A DNA stretch of 13,272 nucleotides from Oscillospiraceae bacterium (GCA_017410745.1 JAFPPJ010000226.1:1-13272); one strand, 5' to 3'; shown: positions 7,081 to 13,143, numbered from the stretch's first letter. Notes: a model not told the origin generated them from the sequence alone. A program made the numbers and translations.

Positions 7081-7394
7081 CACAGCTCCCCTTCGTATAT
7101 TATCTCTATCTCCTGACCGTACCTCATGTATCCGCTGCTGTCCCTCTCCGTGCATACCGCAGGGGATGCGGCTCTTATACGCAGTATGCCGCCCCCGCTG
7201 TATGTGCTGCATACCGACATCGCCGCAGCGAGCTCCCCGGCTATGACCGCACCGTCCTTGCCCTGTGCCCATATCACAGCCTTTATATCGCATATCCCGC
7301 CGCCGTCAAGATGCTCCTGCCTCTCACCTGATATTATCCTGCACGGCATCCCCGTCAGCGCCGATACAGCCGCTGCCGCCGCAGAGCCCGTCAT
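7080..7394 (-). CDS. Putative head-tail completion/minor capsid protein
   Basis: This is a 104-residue protein with an Ala-rich helical N-terminus, an alpha/beta middle (CDIKAVIWAQGKDGAV, MSVCSTYSGG) and a terminal strand pair ending YGQEIEIIYEGEL. A final strand of this kind is common in the tail terminator/completion proteins of siphophages (Minor_capsid_2/3 or gp17-type), which cap a tail or join it to the connector. The assignment rests on size, order and that ending, so it is tentative. The ATG at 7394 overlaps the previous stop as ATGA and has GGAGG six bases upstream. Confidence 0.65.
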   Translation of the reverse strand: MTGSAAAAAVSALTGMPCRIISGERQEHLDGGGICDIKAVIWAQGKDGAVIAGELAAAMSVCSTYSGGGILRIRAASPAVCTERDSSGYMRYGQEIEIIYEGEL

Positions 7395-7732
7395 GATGTG
7401 CCTCCAAGCTCTGCCTCTATGTGATGCAGCTCATCCCCGCAGTAGATATACCGCAGCGATGTCACCGTGTATTCCCTGCCGTGCCATACCACCGCAGACA
7501 GCATACCGTCCGCCATAAGCTCCGTCTCCTCGGGCTGTGAATACCCGCACCCGAAATACATAACGCCCCTGTTCACCACGTCGCTCCGCTCCTTTCCTCC
7601 CCGTCTCCTGCGCATCAGCTGTATGCATATATTCTTCAGCCTCACCTCCGATACGAGTATCAGCGACATATCATCGCCGTATATGTATCTTCTCAGCACG
7701 GCACTGTGCCTGAGCATCCTCAGCGGTATCAT
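7391..7732 (-). CDS. Minor capsid/head-closure protein (Minor_capsid_1-like)
   Basis: This is a 113-residue protein. The open frame extends 15 codons further upstream, but the ATG at 7732 forms an ATGA overlap with the previous gene and has GGGGGTGA nearby, so it is preferred. The chain shows the outline of Firmicutes minor capsid/stopper proteins: an N-terminal SAVLRRYIYGDD, a central EVRLKNICIQL, a VMYFGCGYSQPEE segment and the C-terminal LHHIEAELGG, close to the family's usual 'HHxE' ending. Such proteins sit below the connector and close the packaged head. Length and position after the gp6-like gene agree. Confidence 0.75.
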   Translation of the reverse strand: MIPLRMLRHSAVLRRYIYGDDMSLILVSEVRLKNICIQLMRRRRGGKERSDVVNRGVMYFGCGYSQPEETELMADGMLSAVVWHGREYTVTSLRYIYCGDELHHIEAELGGTS

Positions 7733-8019
7733 GTCATCACCCCCCGGTATATGAGCCCCGCCTCTTCGAGCCTGCACCGCGCCTCATCGCACAGCAGCGT
7801 CCCCTGCCTGCGCTTCTCCGAGTAGTCGCCGAGCCTTACCTCGTATGCGCTGCCATCGGCCATTGCCTCCGCCTGTGCGCATACCGCATCGGCTATGTCC
7901 TCCTCCTCTGCGGCAAGTATCATGCCGTCTATGAGCATATATGCCCGCCGCAGGAACGGTATGATCTCCTCGCCGTACCTTCCTCCGAAGGTGTCCCTGT
8001 AGTATCCGTATCCTATCAT
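7729..8019 (-). CDS. Head-tail connector protein (gp6/gp15-like)
   Basis: This is a 96-residue, mainly helical protein with the layout of Phage_gp6-type adaptors, which form a ring under the portal. Helices near residues 18-45 (EEIIPFLRRAYMLIDGMIL) are followed by an acidic helix, a loop with YEVRLGDYSEKRR, and a C-terminal helix ending CRLEEAGLIYRGVM; a closing 'L..aGLLyRG' is frequent in the family. It directly follows the coat gene, as in many siphophages. The ATG at 8019 has GGGGGAG close upstream. An intergenic hairpin at 8037-8060 separates it from the coat gene. Confidence 0.75.
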   Translation of the reverse strand: MIGYGYYRDTFGGRYGEEIIPFLRRAYMLIDGMILAAEEEDIADAVCAQAEAMADGSAYEVRLGDYSEKRRQGTLLCDEARCRLEEAGLIYRGVMT

Positions 8020-8036
8020 ATCTCCCCCGTGAGCAT

Positions 8037-8060
8037 CAGCCTCCCCGATAAGGGAGGCTG
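8037..8060 (-). terminator. Intercistronic hairpin after the coat gene
   Basis: CAGCCTCCC (8037-8045) and GGGAGGCTG (8052-8060) form a perfect 9-bp stem with a 6-nt loop, 8 bp after the coat protein stop and 17 bp before the next start. No T-run follows in the direction of transcription, so it is more likely an mRNA-stabilising or partial-attenuation hairpin than a full terminator. It would let coat mRNA be more abundant than connector mRNA. Confidence 0.65.
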
Positions 8061-8068
8061 ACCCCGTG

Positions 8069-8926
8069 TCATGCGTTTATGTGTGCGTATATACCCGCAT
8101 TCTTGTTGCGGTACACCTGACACATACCATAGCTGCGGTATGCGTATATCCACCCATCCGAGGCGGGATTGAGCTCGGGCGGGATTATCTTCGAGAGCAC
8201 GTTCCTCGTGAATACCAGCACCGCGGGCTTGTGTACGAGCAGGAAGTTTATGTTGTCGCCTCCGCATATGAATCCGCCCGAGGTCTCACCCTCGCTCGTG
8301 CCGTCAAGCAGCGTCACATCGGTGGTGAAGCGGCTCTGCGGCACTCTTATCACCTTTGCGAAATTGCCCATCACCGAGCGGGACCTGGTCTCGTCCATGT
8401 CCTCTATGAGCCCCATCAGCCCCGACCCGATGAAGAGTATCCTCTGATCCTCAGGCACATCATTCGAGTCGAAATACGTCACCGCATTCCTGAGCGCCGC
8501 TATCACCTGCTCACCCGTAGACAGCGTAGCCTCCGCAGTCTCACCCGCCTTTGACGCGAGGGATGCAAAGCGCACCGCATCGAGCTCGGGCACCGCCTGT
8601 GTGCGGATGAATTCCCCTGCCAGCGAGCCGAACGCCACTCCCGCAGTCTCCGCATTGTCGAGCACATCCACCTCAAAGCGTCTGCCTCTCTCATAGTCAA
8701 AGCGCACCGTCTCCCATGTCAGGGACACATCGCCCTTTACATAGCCATCCTCCCTTGAATAGTCGGCCAGACCGTCCATCGACAGTGTGGGTATCATGAC
8801 CTCCGCCACGTTCGCCGTCTCACGGACCATGTTCCTGTCGGTCTCTATGGCAGCCGTCTTTGCCGAGGTCATGTATATCTCGTCGAGCATATCCGAATAT
8901 CTCTTTGCAAGTCTTATGTTATTCAT
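8069..8926 (-). CDS. Major capsid protein (HK97-fold, P22-like coat type)
   Basis: This is a 285-residue coat protein. The frame continues 7 codons upstream, but the ATG at 8926 has AAAGGAGG immediately before it. The N-terminus (MNNIRLAKRYSDMLDEIY) and the early region with GYVKGDVSLTWETVRF, then RGRRFEVDVLDNAET, match a coat type common in Clostridia siphophages, in which a beta-rich strand set (E-loop region) is followed by the spine helix (PELDAVRFASLASKA). The C-terminal half has the HK97 axial pattern (RILFIGSGLMGLIED, ... INFLLVHKPAVLVF). There is no long N-terminal delta domain, so a separate scaffold protein is expected; the small upstream gene fits. No protease gene is present, consistent with an unprocessed shell. 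Particle size cannot be inferred. Confidence 0.85.
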   Translation of the reverse strand: MNNIRLAKRYSDMLDEIYMTSAKTAAIETDRNMVRETANVAEVMIPTLSMDGLADYSREDGYVKGDVSLTWETVRFDYERGRRFEVDVLDNAETAGVAFGSLAGEFIRTQAVPELDAVRFASLASKAGETAEATLSTGEQVIAALRNAVTYFDSNDVPEDQRILFIGSGLMGLIEDMDETRSRSVMGNFAKVIRVPQSRFTTDVTLLDGTSEGETSGGFICGGDNINFLLVHKPAVLVFTRNVLSKIIPPELNPASDGWIYAYRSYGMCQVYRNKNAGIYAHINA

Positions 8927-8943
8927 ATTTCCTCCTTTATGTC

Positions 8944-9213
8944 TCATATGAGACCCATAGCTCTTCTTATATCCGCATCATCATCCGCCGCAGGGCGCAT
9001 GCCTATGCCCTTTGCAGGCGGGCGCAGGATATGTGCGTACTTCCTTGCCACCTCTTCGGCAGCCTCCTCAAAGCTCTTTTCCTCGCTCATATGCGCCCTG
9101 GCAAGTATTGCCAGATCCTCCCCGTACTCCTCGGGTATGCTGCTCTTTGCCAGGAAAAGCTGCTCCCTGAGCCTGATGTTCTCAGCCTCGAGCGCCTCCA
9201 TCATCTCATCCAT
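8944..9213 (-). CDS. Small scaffold-like coiled-coil protein
   Basis: This is an 89-residue acidic protein. Residues 1-24 (MDEMMEALEAENIRLREQLF) have heptad spacing and likely form a coiled coil. A Glu-rich helix follows (SEEKSFEEAAEEVARKYA), then a flexible proline region and a short C-terminal helix (ADIRRAMGLI). Position between portal and coat, acidity, coiled coil and a C-terminal helix that could dock on the coat all match scaffold proteins, but these usually have about 150-200 residues, so it is reduced. The ATG at 9213 has GGAGGGG eight bases upstream; the ribosome binding site directly abuts the MITE-like insert. Its stop is 17 bp before the coat start. Confidence 0.65.
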   Translation of the reverse strand: MDEMMEALEAENIRLREQLFLAKSSIPEEYGEDLAILARAHMSEEKSFEEAAEEVARKYAHILRPPAKGIGMRPAADDDADIRRAMGLI

Positions 9214-9228
9214 GATATGATCCCCTCC

Positions 9229-9397
9229 TTTTTAATTAGTAATGAGTAATTAGTAATTGATGTCCGGAACGTCCATTTGCACGGCTTCCAATAATATCTT
9301 CTCATAGTATAGTAATTTGTATACACCTTCTGTTTGTCGGAAAACGCTGAAATAAATATACCCCTTTATACTAATTACTAATTAAAAATTACTCATT
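9229..9397. mobile_element. MITE-like element of about 170 bp between portal and scaffold genes
   Basis: The left end (about 9229-9259) contains TTTTTAATTAGTAATGAGTA and continues ATTAGTAATTG. The right end (about 9368-9397) contains ATACTAATTACTAATTAAAA and ends ATTACTCATT. The ends are imperfect terminal inverted repeats built from the same TAATTACTAATTACTCATT words. The 110-bp interior has lower GC than the flanking genes and no open frame. No transposase is present. The same word recurs at 267-290. The portal's last residues (Asn-Glu) and its TAA at 9389-9391 lie in the right end, so the element appears to supply the portal stop codon. Exact ends are approximate because no target duplication was identified. 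Confidence 0.6.
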
Positions 9398-10705
9398 CTT
9401 TATAGCGTTTGCTTCTCTTTCTGCTTCCTCCTCGGAGCAGTCGTCTATTGCCATTATCGCGTGTATGCGGCTGCGAAGCCCCGCTTCATGCAGTCTTATG
9501 TTCTCATCCGCCGCCTTCTCACGGTCGATAACCTGTGCATCGGAGAATACCGCGTGTACTGCGGATGTGCGGCGTATGAGCCCCATGCGCTCGCCCGTCA
9601 CGCATATTATGTCTGCAATGCTCTCTATCAGCTCTGCCGCCAGAGCGCGGTTCTGCTGCATCGTTATCTCTGTGCGCGTCTCCATCGACTTTATCTCCGC
9701 AGCGGTCTTGAGCCCCGACTCATTGAATGACAGCGTGCCCGAGGACAGCCCTGTCTGAAAGCACAGTATGTCGAGCAGAGCGTTGAGTGCATCTATATGC
9801 TCCGTCACACGCAGCTCCGATGTGTTGTCGGTTATCTTCAGATCCCTGTCCTCATCGCATTTGAGCGCCTGATACACCTCATCATCCGTGTCGAAATAAC
9901 GGCTTATCTTCCCCGTGTCCGGATCGACCACCGTGCGTATGCACGAGGACGGCACGATTATTCTTTTGCGTCCGAGTATGAACTCCCTCGTGAAGCTGTC
10001 GAACACCGTGTCTATCGCCTTGAGCGTGTCCACGCATCCCGCGAATGCGCTCATGCCGTAGAGCATATTCCCGTCGGGCGGCGGACAAGCCGGGCGGAAC
10101 ACCGCAAAGCAGGGCATATCATATGTGTCATGCTCGCTCAGCCCCGTCACCGCCTGTACATCGCAGCGCCTGCCCCTGCTGTCGGTGAGTATGCGCTCTA
10201 TCTCACCGCCCAGATGACGCTCCGCCAGCTCGTACCGCTTGCCGTCACGGTATATGCACCCGATGAATATGCCGCCGTCTGCCGTACCGTGTGACATGCT
10301 CAGCGGTATGAACTGATCCGCCGCCATGTAGTCGAGCGTGATCTCTCCCCCGCATTCGTATACCCTTATCACACCGCCCCCAAGGGCGTATGCACGGCTG
10401 AAGAATGCGGGCATATTCTCCCAGAATGCATTTTTCTCCAGTATATCCATCACGAAATCGCGCTGTGCCTCATCCGTGCAGCGTATGTCCGCCTGCGTGC
10501 CGAAGGTGAGCCCGGACAGTGCATCGCACAGCACCCTCGCACAGCCAAGCTGTGCCATCCTGCGCTCGCCCTTGCCGTAGAGCCCCGACTTCTTCACATA
10601 TCCCCAGGGCGGCTCTCCCGCGTATATGTCCCTCCACTGCGCTATCCGCGCCATCTGCGCACCGCAGCCCTCGGGCAGCTCCCCGAACAGCCTGTATATG
10701 TCCAA
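9389..10705 (-). CDS. Phage portal protein (A118/SPP1-like)
   Basis: This is a 438-residue portal subunit. Twelve copies form the ring at one head vertex through which DNA enters. The N-terminal region has WRDIYAGEPPWGYVKKSG, and a stem region around residues 60-115 leads into AYALGGGVIRVYECGGEITL. The central crown/wing part carries FILGRKRIIVPSS, and the C-terminal helices include GLKTAAEIKSMETRTEITMQ, which is highly characteristic of A118-type portals, followed by DREKAADENIRLHEAGL and a 'teeEAe' motif (CSEEEAEREA). The start is TTG at 10705, supported by AAAAGGAGGG six bases upstream. The stop lies in the MITE-like element, so the original last residues may be lost or replaced. A MuF/minor head gene normally follows; here there is none. 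Confidence 0.88.
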   Translation of the reverse strand: MDIYRLFGELPEGCGAQMARIAQWRDIYAGEPPWGYVKKSGLYGKGERRMAQLGCARVLCDALSGLTFGTQADIRCTDEAQRDFVMDILEKNAFWENMPAFFSRAYALGGGVIRVYECGGEITLDYMAADQFIPLSMSHGTADGGIFIGCIYRDGKRYELAERHLGGEIERILTDSRGRRCDVQAVTGLSEHDTYDMPCFAVFRPACPPPDGNMLYGMSAFAGCVDTLKAIDTVFDSFTREFILGRKRIIVPSSCIRTVVDPDTGKISRYFDTDDEVYQALKCDEDRDLKITDNTSELRVTEHIDALNALLDILCFQTGLSSGTLSFNESGLKTAAEIKSMETRTEITMQQNRALAAELIESIADIICVTGERMGLIRRTSAVHAVFSDAQVIDREKAADENIRLHEAGLRSRIHAIMAIDDCSEEEAEREANAIKNE

Positions 10706-10766
10706 TATATCCCTCCTTTTACTCTCTGCCTAAGCAATACCCCTATCCACCACACTACACACTCTA

Positions 10767-11981
10767 TCAACTCCGCATGACCGCCGAATCTATTATGTCC
10801 TTCATCCTCGCCTCCGTCGCATACTCCTGCGCATCAAGGCTGTCCACATTCACCGTGCCGTCATCCAGACGCTTCTCACCGTCGTATACCGCCGTCATGA
10901 ACGCCTCGAGCGTGTGCGGACAATCGGGCGATATGAAGAATCTCCTCTGCCCGATGAGCCCGGTGTAGAAACGTATCCTCTCCGATATCTGCAGCTTCCT
11001 CGCATTGTGTATCTCCACGGGCAGCCGCTCGTGGTACGCCGCATTGCGCAGCCCGCGTATAAGCATCTGCTCCGCGCTGTCGCAGTATACGTCATGCACA
11101 CGGTAGCGCTCGTTTCTCCTCACGAACTCCACGAAGTCCCGTTCGAGCTCCGCAGGCGTTATCGGCCGCTTGGTGTAGTATTCATCAAGAGTTATCACCT
11201 TGCTGTAGCCCCTTGTGTACCCCACCAGCGAGAACGCCGTAGCCGACGTGCTGCCGCCGAAGTCTATGCCTATGTCTGCGCACATTATCGGCTCCGAAGC
11301 ATTCGCCGTGAACTCATGCGGCGCATTTGCGATCAGCGGATATACCGCTCCCTCCGCCGCACGCCACAGTCCGAGTATGAACCTGTCGTACAGCACCGTG
11401 CCCGCGTACTCATCCTTGAGCGCCTCCACGAAGTCACGGGGCAGCAGCGTGTTGTCCTCTATGGTGAAATGCTCTATGTCCGCATTCTCCGTGCTGTCGA
11501 GGAATGCCTTGAACCAGTGCGAAGGACTGTCGGGATTGCAGCTGCCGTCAAATACGGAGTCCTCCCTGTCAAGCCTTGACTTCACCATGTCGAACACCGC
11601 CTCGTTCCATGTGGTGATCTCATCACCGTAGCAGTATACAAGGCTCATGCCCCTGAGCTTGTCGGCAGCCGCAGCGGTGTATGCCCCCAGTGCGAAGCAT
11701 ACCCGCCCGAACAGTCTCACACGCCCGTTTGCGGCTATCCTGCCCACCATTTTGCTGCCGTACATCTTCCTCATCGGCGCCAGTATGTTCCTTTCCAGTG
11801 TGCCTGTGGTATTGCCTATTATCGCCACTCCGCCCTCCGCCGAATGTGTCAGACGGTAGGGTATCCTGTAAAGGTCGAGGAAGGTCTTTCCCGAGCGCAC
11901 CGCGCCCACGGAAATGTTCCATCTCTTAGGGCGCTCTGTTGTCCTGCGCCATACCTCGCGCTGCTTCTCAGTCAGTCTCAT
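10767..11981 (-). CDS. terL: Terminase large subunit (PBSX-type ATPase and nuclease)
   Basis: This is the 404-residue packaging motor and headful nuclease. The open frame continues upstream over the small-subunit gene, but the ATG at 11981 has GGAGG six bases upstream and gives a normal N-terminus (MRLTEKQREVWRR). The ATPase domain has Walker A GAVRSGKT (about residues 26-33) and Walker B with a catalytic acid (VYCYGDE, DE at 120-121), followed by the ITTWNEA coupling segment. The RNase H-like nuclease has its acid strands at ADIGIDFGG (Asp240), VYCDSAEQ (Asp301) and the C-terminal VDSLDAQEYA (Asp380/Asp383). All key residues are present, so it should be active. It overlaps the small-subunit gene by 14 bp. 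Length is normal for the PBSX/SPP1 group, which usually packages by headful. Confidence 0.92.
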   Translation of the reverse strand: MRLTEKQREVWRRTTERPKRWNISVGAVRSGKTFLDLYRIPYRLTHSAEGGVAIIGNTTGTLERNILAPMRKMYGSKMVGRIAANGRVRLFGRVCFALGAYTAAAADKLRGMSLVYCYGDEITTWNEAVFDMVKSRLDREDSVFDGSCNPDSPSHWFKAFLDSTENADIEHFTIEDNTLLPRDFVEALKDEYAGTVLYDRFILGLWRAAEGAVYPLIANAPHEFTANASEPIMCADIGIDFGGSTSATAFSLVGYTRGYSKVITLDEYYTKRPITPAELERDFVEFVRRNERYRVHDVYCDSAEQMLIRGLRNAAYHERLPVEIHNARKLQISERIRFYTGLIGQRRFFISPDCPHTLEAFMTAVYDGEKRLDDGTVNVDSLDAQEYATEARMKDIIDSAVMRS

Positions 11982-12294
11982 TCCTGTCCTCCGCGCCGAA
12001 CTCATCGAACAGCTCACGCAGCTCATCCACCGATGATGTCTCATCGAACAGTCCCGTGAACCTCGCCAGCATCTCCACCGCCTTGAGCTTGTCGTAGAGC
12101 TTGACCTCGATCCCCTTTGTACCAGCCTTCACAGCCGCCACAGCCAGTCTGTCCGGACGTGTCAGGAGCGACGTGTCCGTCACCTCCAGCACCTGTGTGC
12201 CCCCTTCGCACACCACCTTGCAGAACCTGCTGTAATCCGAGAAAGCAGCAGCCGCGAGCTGTTCGAGCAGCCTTTCCTTTGTGATCTTCTTCAT
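11968..12294 (-). CDS. terS: Terminase small subunit (short form)
   Basis: This is a 108-residue protein if started at the ATG at 12294 (GGAG just upstream). A longer form of 124 residues from a TTG at 12342 is possible but lacks a clear ribosome binding site. The C-terminal half (AVAAVKAGTKGIEVKLYDKL, then KAVEMLARFTGLF) is the signature oligomerisation segment of Firmicutes small terminases ('GieikLyDKlkAL..Lgr..Gl'). An N-terminal DNA-binding helix-turn-helix is not evident: only about 35 residues precede it (KKITKERLLEQLAAAAFSDYSRF). Small subunits normally choose the packaging site, so this one may not recognise a specific sequence. It is the first gene of the operon and overlaps terL by 14 bp. 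Confidence 0.8.
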   Translation of the reverse strand: MKKITKERLLEQLAAAAFSDYSRFCKVVCEGGTQVLEVTDTSLLTRPDRLAVAAVKAGTKGIEVKLYDKLKAVEMLARFTGLFDETSSVDELRELFDEFGAEDRNETD

Positions 12295-12320
12295 ATGTCT
12301 CCATACCCCCTTGTATATCC

Positions 12321-12382
12321 GCAGGGGAGAATACCCTTTCAAATGTGTCAGCAGATCGTCTGCTATCGGTCATGTCCCCTGC
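12321..12382 (-). promoter_or_regulatory. Structured 5' leader of the phage-like operon
   Basis: The transcript should begin near 12385. GCAGGGGA (12321-12328) is perfectly complementary to TCCCCTGC (12375-12382), so the first bases of the RNA can pair with a segment 19 bp upstream of the terS ribosome binding site. The closed loop contains a second hairpin, AGCAGA-TCG-TCTGCT (12350-12364). The two stems make a compact leader fold. As DNA, the inner dyad could also be an operator. Confidence 0.5.
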
Positions 12383-12408
12383 AGTGAATACATCATATCA
12401 CATTTGAA
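12338..12408. promoter_or_regulatory. Pair of inverted 10-bp motifs flanking the terS transcription start
   Basis: TTCAAATGTG at 12338-12347 is repeated in perfect inverted form as CACATTTGAA at 12399-12408, with centres 61 bp apart. The second copy lies within the -10/-35 spacer of the terS promoter and is part of a further dyad ACATT-TG-AATGT (12400-12411). The arrangement suits a repressor binding two sites, possibly by looping. No repressor gene is linked. Confidence 0.5.
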
Positions 12409-12420
12409 TGTTCCTGTCAA
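12392..12420 (-). promoter_or_regulatory. Strong sigma-A promoter of the phage-like operon
   Basis: Read on the minus strand: TTGACA (12420-12415), a 17-bp spacer, then TATGAT (12397-12392), with TG upstream of the -10 (TGATATGAT). The -35 is consensus and the -10 has one change. It points at terS, with the ATG about 90 bases downstream of the expected start. It is the best promoter in the window, and is a housekeeping type rather than a phage late type. Confidence 0.85.
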
Positions 12421-12551
12421 GAGAAACTTTTAAATTTATTTTATCTTTGTATAAGTCACCATAGAATGTAACTTTCATTTGTGCATTTTTGTTTGTCCTT
12501 TTTTCCTTTCTGATCGGTTAAATGTATGTACCAAGTACAGGAGGAAATACT

Positions 12552-12977
12552 ATGAAGCTTTTATCCATCGCATTCGCGCTCGTTATATCCGCATCCGCAC
12601 TTGCCGCATCCGCTTCCGCAGAAAGCTGCAGCACCCTCAGGGAAGCAGAGTTCGCCGCAGGCTTCGGCTTTAATATACCGGTGGAAATGGACAGCCGCCC
12701 CTCTTCCTTTGAAGCGGAGAACGACACCATCACCGTCAGATATGCATCCTTCACCCTCACCAAGTCCACCGCCGACACCATCGCGCAGGGCGAGGTCTCC
12801 CGCACAGGCGAGACCGACGGCATAGCCTTCACCATGTACGGCACCGCCGAAGGCTTCACCTCCGCCAAATGGGAAAAGGACGGCTTCACATACACCGTCC
12901 TCTCCGATTTGCCCCTCCCCGACCTCACCTCTCAGGTCAGCACCGTCATCGAGAATGATGTAGGCGCCGCATTCTGA
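12552..12977 (+). CDS. Secreted DUF4367-like protein
   Basis: This is a 141-residue exported protein. The frame is open 10 codons further upstream, but the ATG at 12552 has AGGAGG eight bases upstream and begins a clean Sec signal peptide (MKLLSIAFALVISASALAAS, cleavage probably after SASA near residue 23). The mature part (about 118 residues) is beta-rich: FGFNIPVEM near its start, a repeated strand pattern, and a C-terminal EGFTSAKWEKDGFTYTVLSD segment, then DLTSQVSTVIEND. That ending resembles DUF4367, a domain found in secreted or anti-sigma-linked proteins of Firmicutes; this was not checked against a database. It has one cysteine and no anchor. It is divergent from the capsid operon across 257 bp and followed 20 bp later by the 41-codon gene. 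Only weak promoter candidates are visible for it, such as TATAAG near 12450. Confidence 0.8.
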   Translation: MKLLSIAFALVISASALAASASAESCSTLREAEFAAGFGFNIPVEMDSRPSSFEAENDTITVRYASFTLTKSTADTIAQGEVSRTGETDGIAFTMYGTAEGFTSAKWEKDGFTYTVLSDLPLPDLTSQVSTVIENDVGAAF

Positions 12978-12997
12978 TACATACAAGGAGTACAGCT

Positions 12998-13123
12998 ATG
13001 AAAAAATTTTCCCTCTCACGATGGTTCAACGAGACCTACCTCAGACATGTGCAGTGGTTCAAGTGGAGACAGTGGCGCATCCGCCGCTTCCTGTCAAAGG
13101 TCTCGCCCATGCGCAATTCCTGA
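12998..13123 (+). CDS. 41-residue Trp/Arg-rich cationic peptide
   Basis: This small gene (MKKFSLSRWFNETYLRHVQW, then about 21 more residues, stop TGA at 13121-13123) is supported by AAGGAG seven bases before the ATG, by its position 20 bp after the secreted-protein gene, and by a terminator 20 bp downstream. It contains 4 Trp (residues 9, 20, 23, 26), 7 Arg and 4 Lys against one Glu. Trp at three-residue spacing with Arg/Lys around residues 20-31 gives a strongly amphipathic helix. It has no signal peptide, so it probably stays in the cytoplasm or at the inner membrane face unless a dedicated exporter exists. No family is recognised. Possible roles are a membrane-associated regulator, a toxin-like or antimicrobial peptide, or a small partner of the secreted protein. 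Confidence 0.7.
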   Translation: MKKFSLSRWFNETYLRHVQWFKWRQWRIRRFLSKVSPMRNS

Positions 13124-13143
13124 TCGGCATCCCCCATATAAAA

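Noticed and set aside
6683..7246. 187-codon plus-strand frame over the small tail-type genes
   Set aside because: Ser/Pro/Cys/Ile-rich shadow translation. The opposite strand has coupled starts and ribosome binding sites for each gene.
10914..11579. 221-codon open frame opposite the large terminase
   Set aside because: Arg/Val/Tyr-rich translation with no domain, entirely within terL, whose catalytic motifs are intact on the other strand.
12041..12373. 110-codon minus-strand frame starting in the terS leader
   Set aside because: It has a GGGG-containing sequence just before its ATG, but the product is Gly-rich shadow sequence overlapping terS in another frame, while the terS frame carries the family signature.
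4553..12420. Capsid-forming phage-inducible satellite (cfPICI-like island)
   Set aside because: The head gene set is similar, but no integrase, AlpA-type regulator, primase or attachment repeats are visible, and a hub-like tail protein is present. Not excluded if the window cuts away a distant module, but not supported here.
4540..12480. Direct-repeat attachment sites flanking the phage-like block
   Set aside because: By eye no shared direct repeat was found between the MATE junction and the 12400-12500 region, and no tRNA gene is present at either edge.
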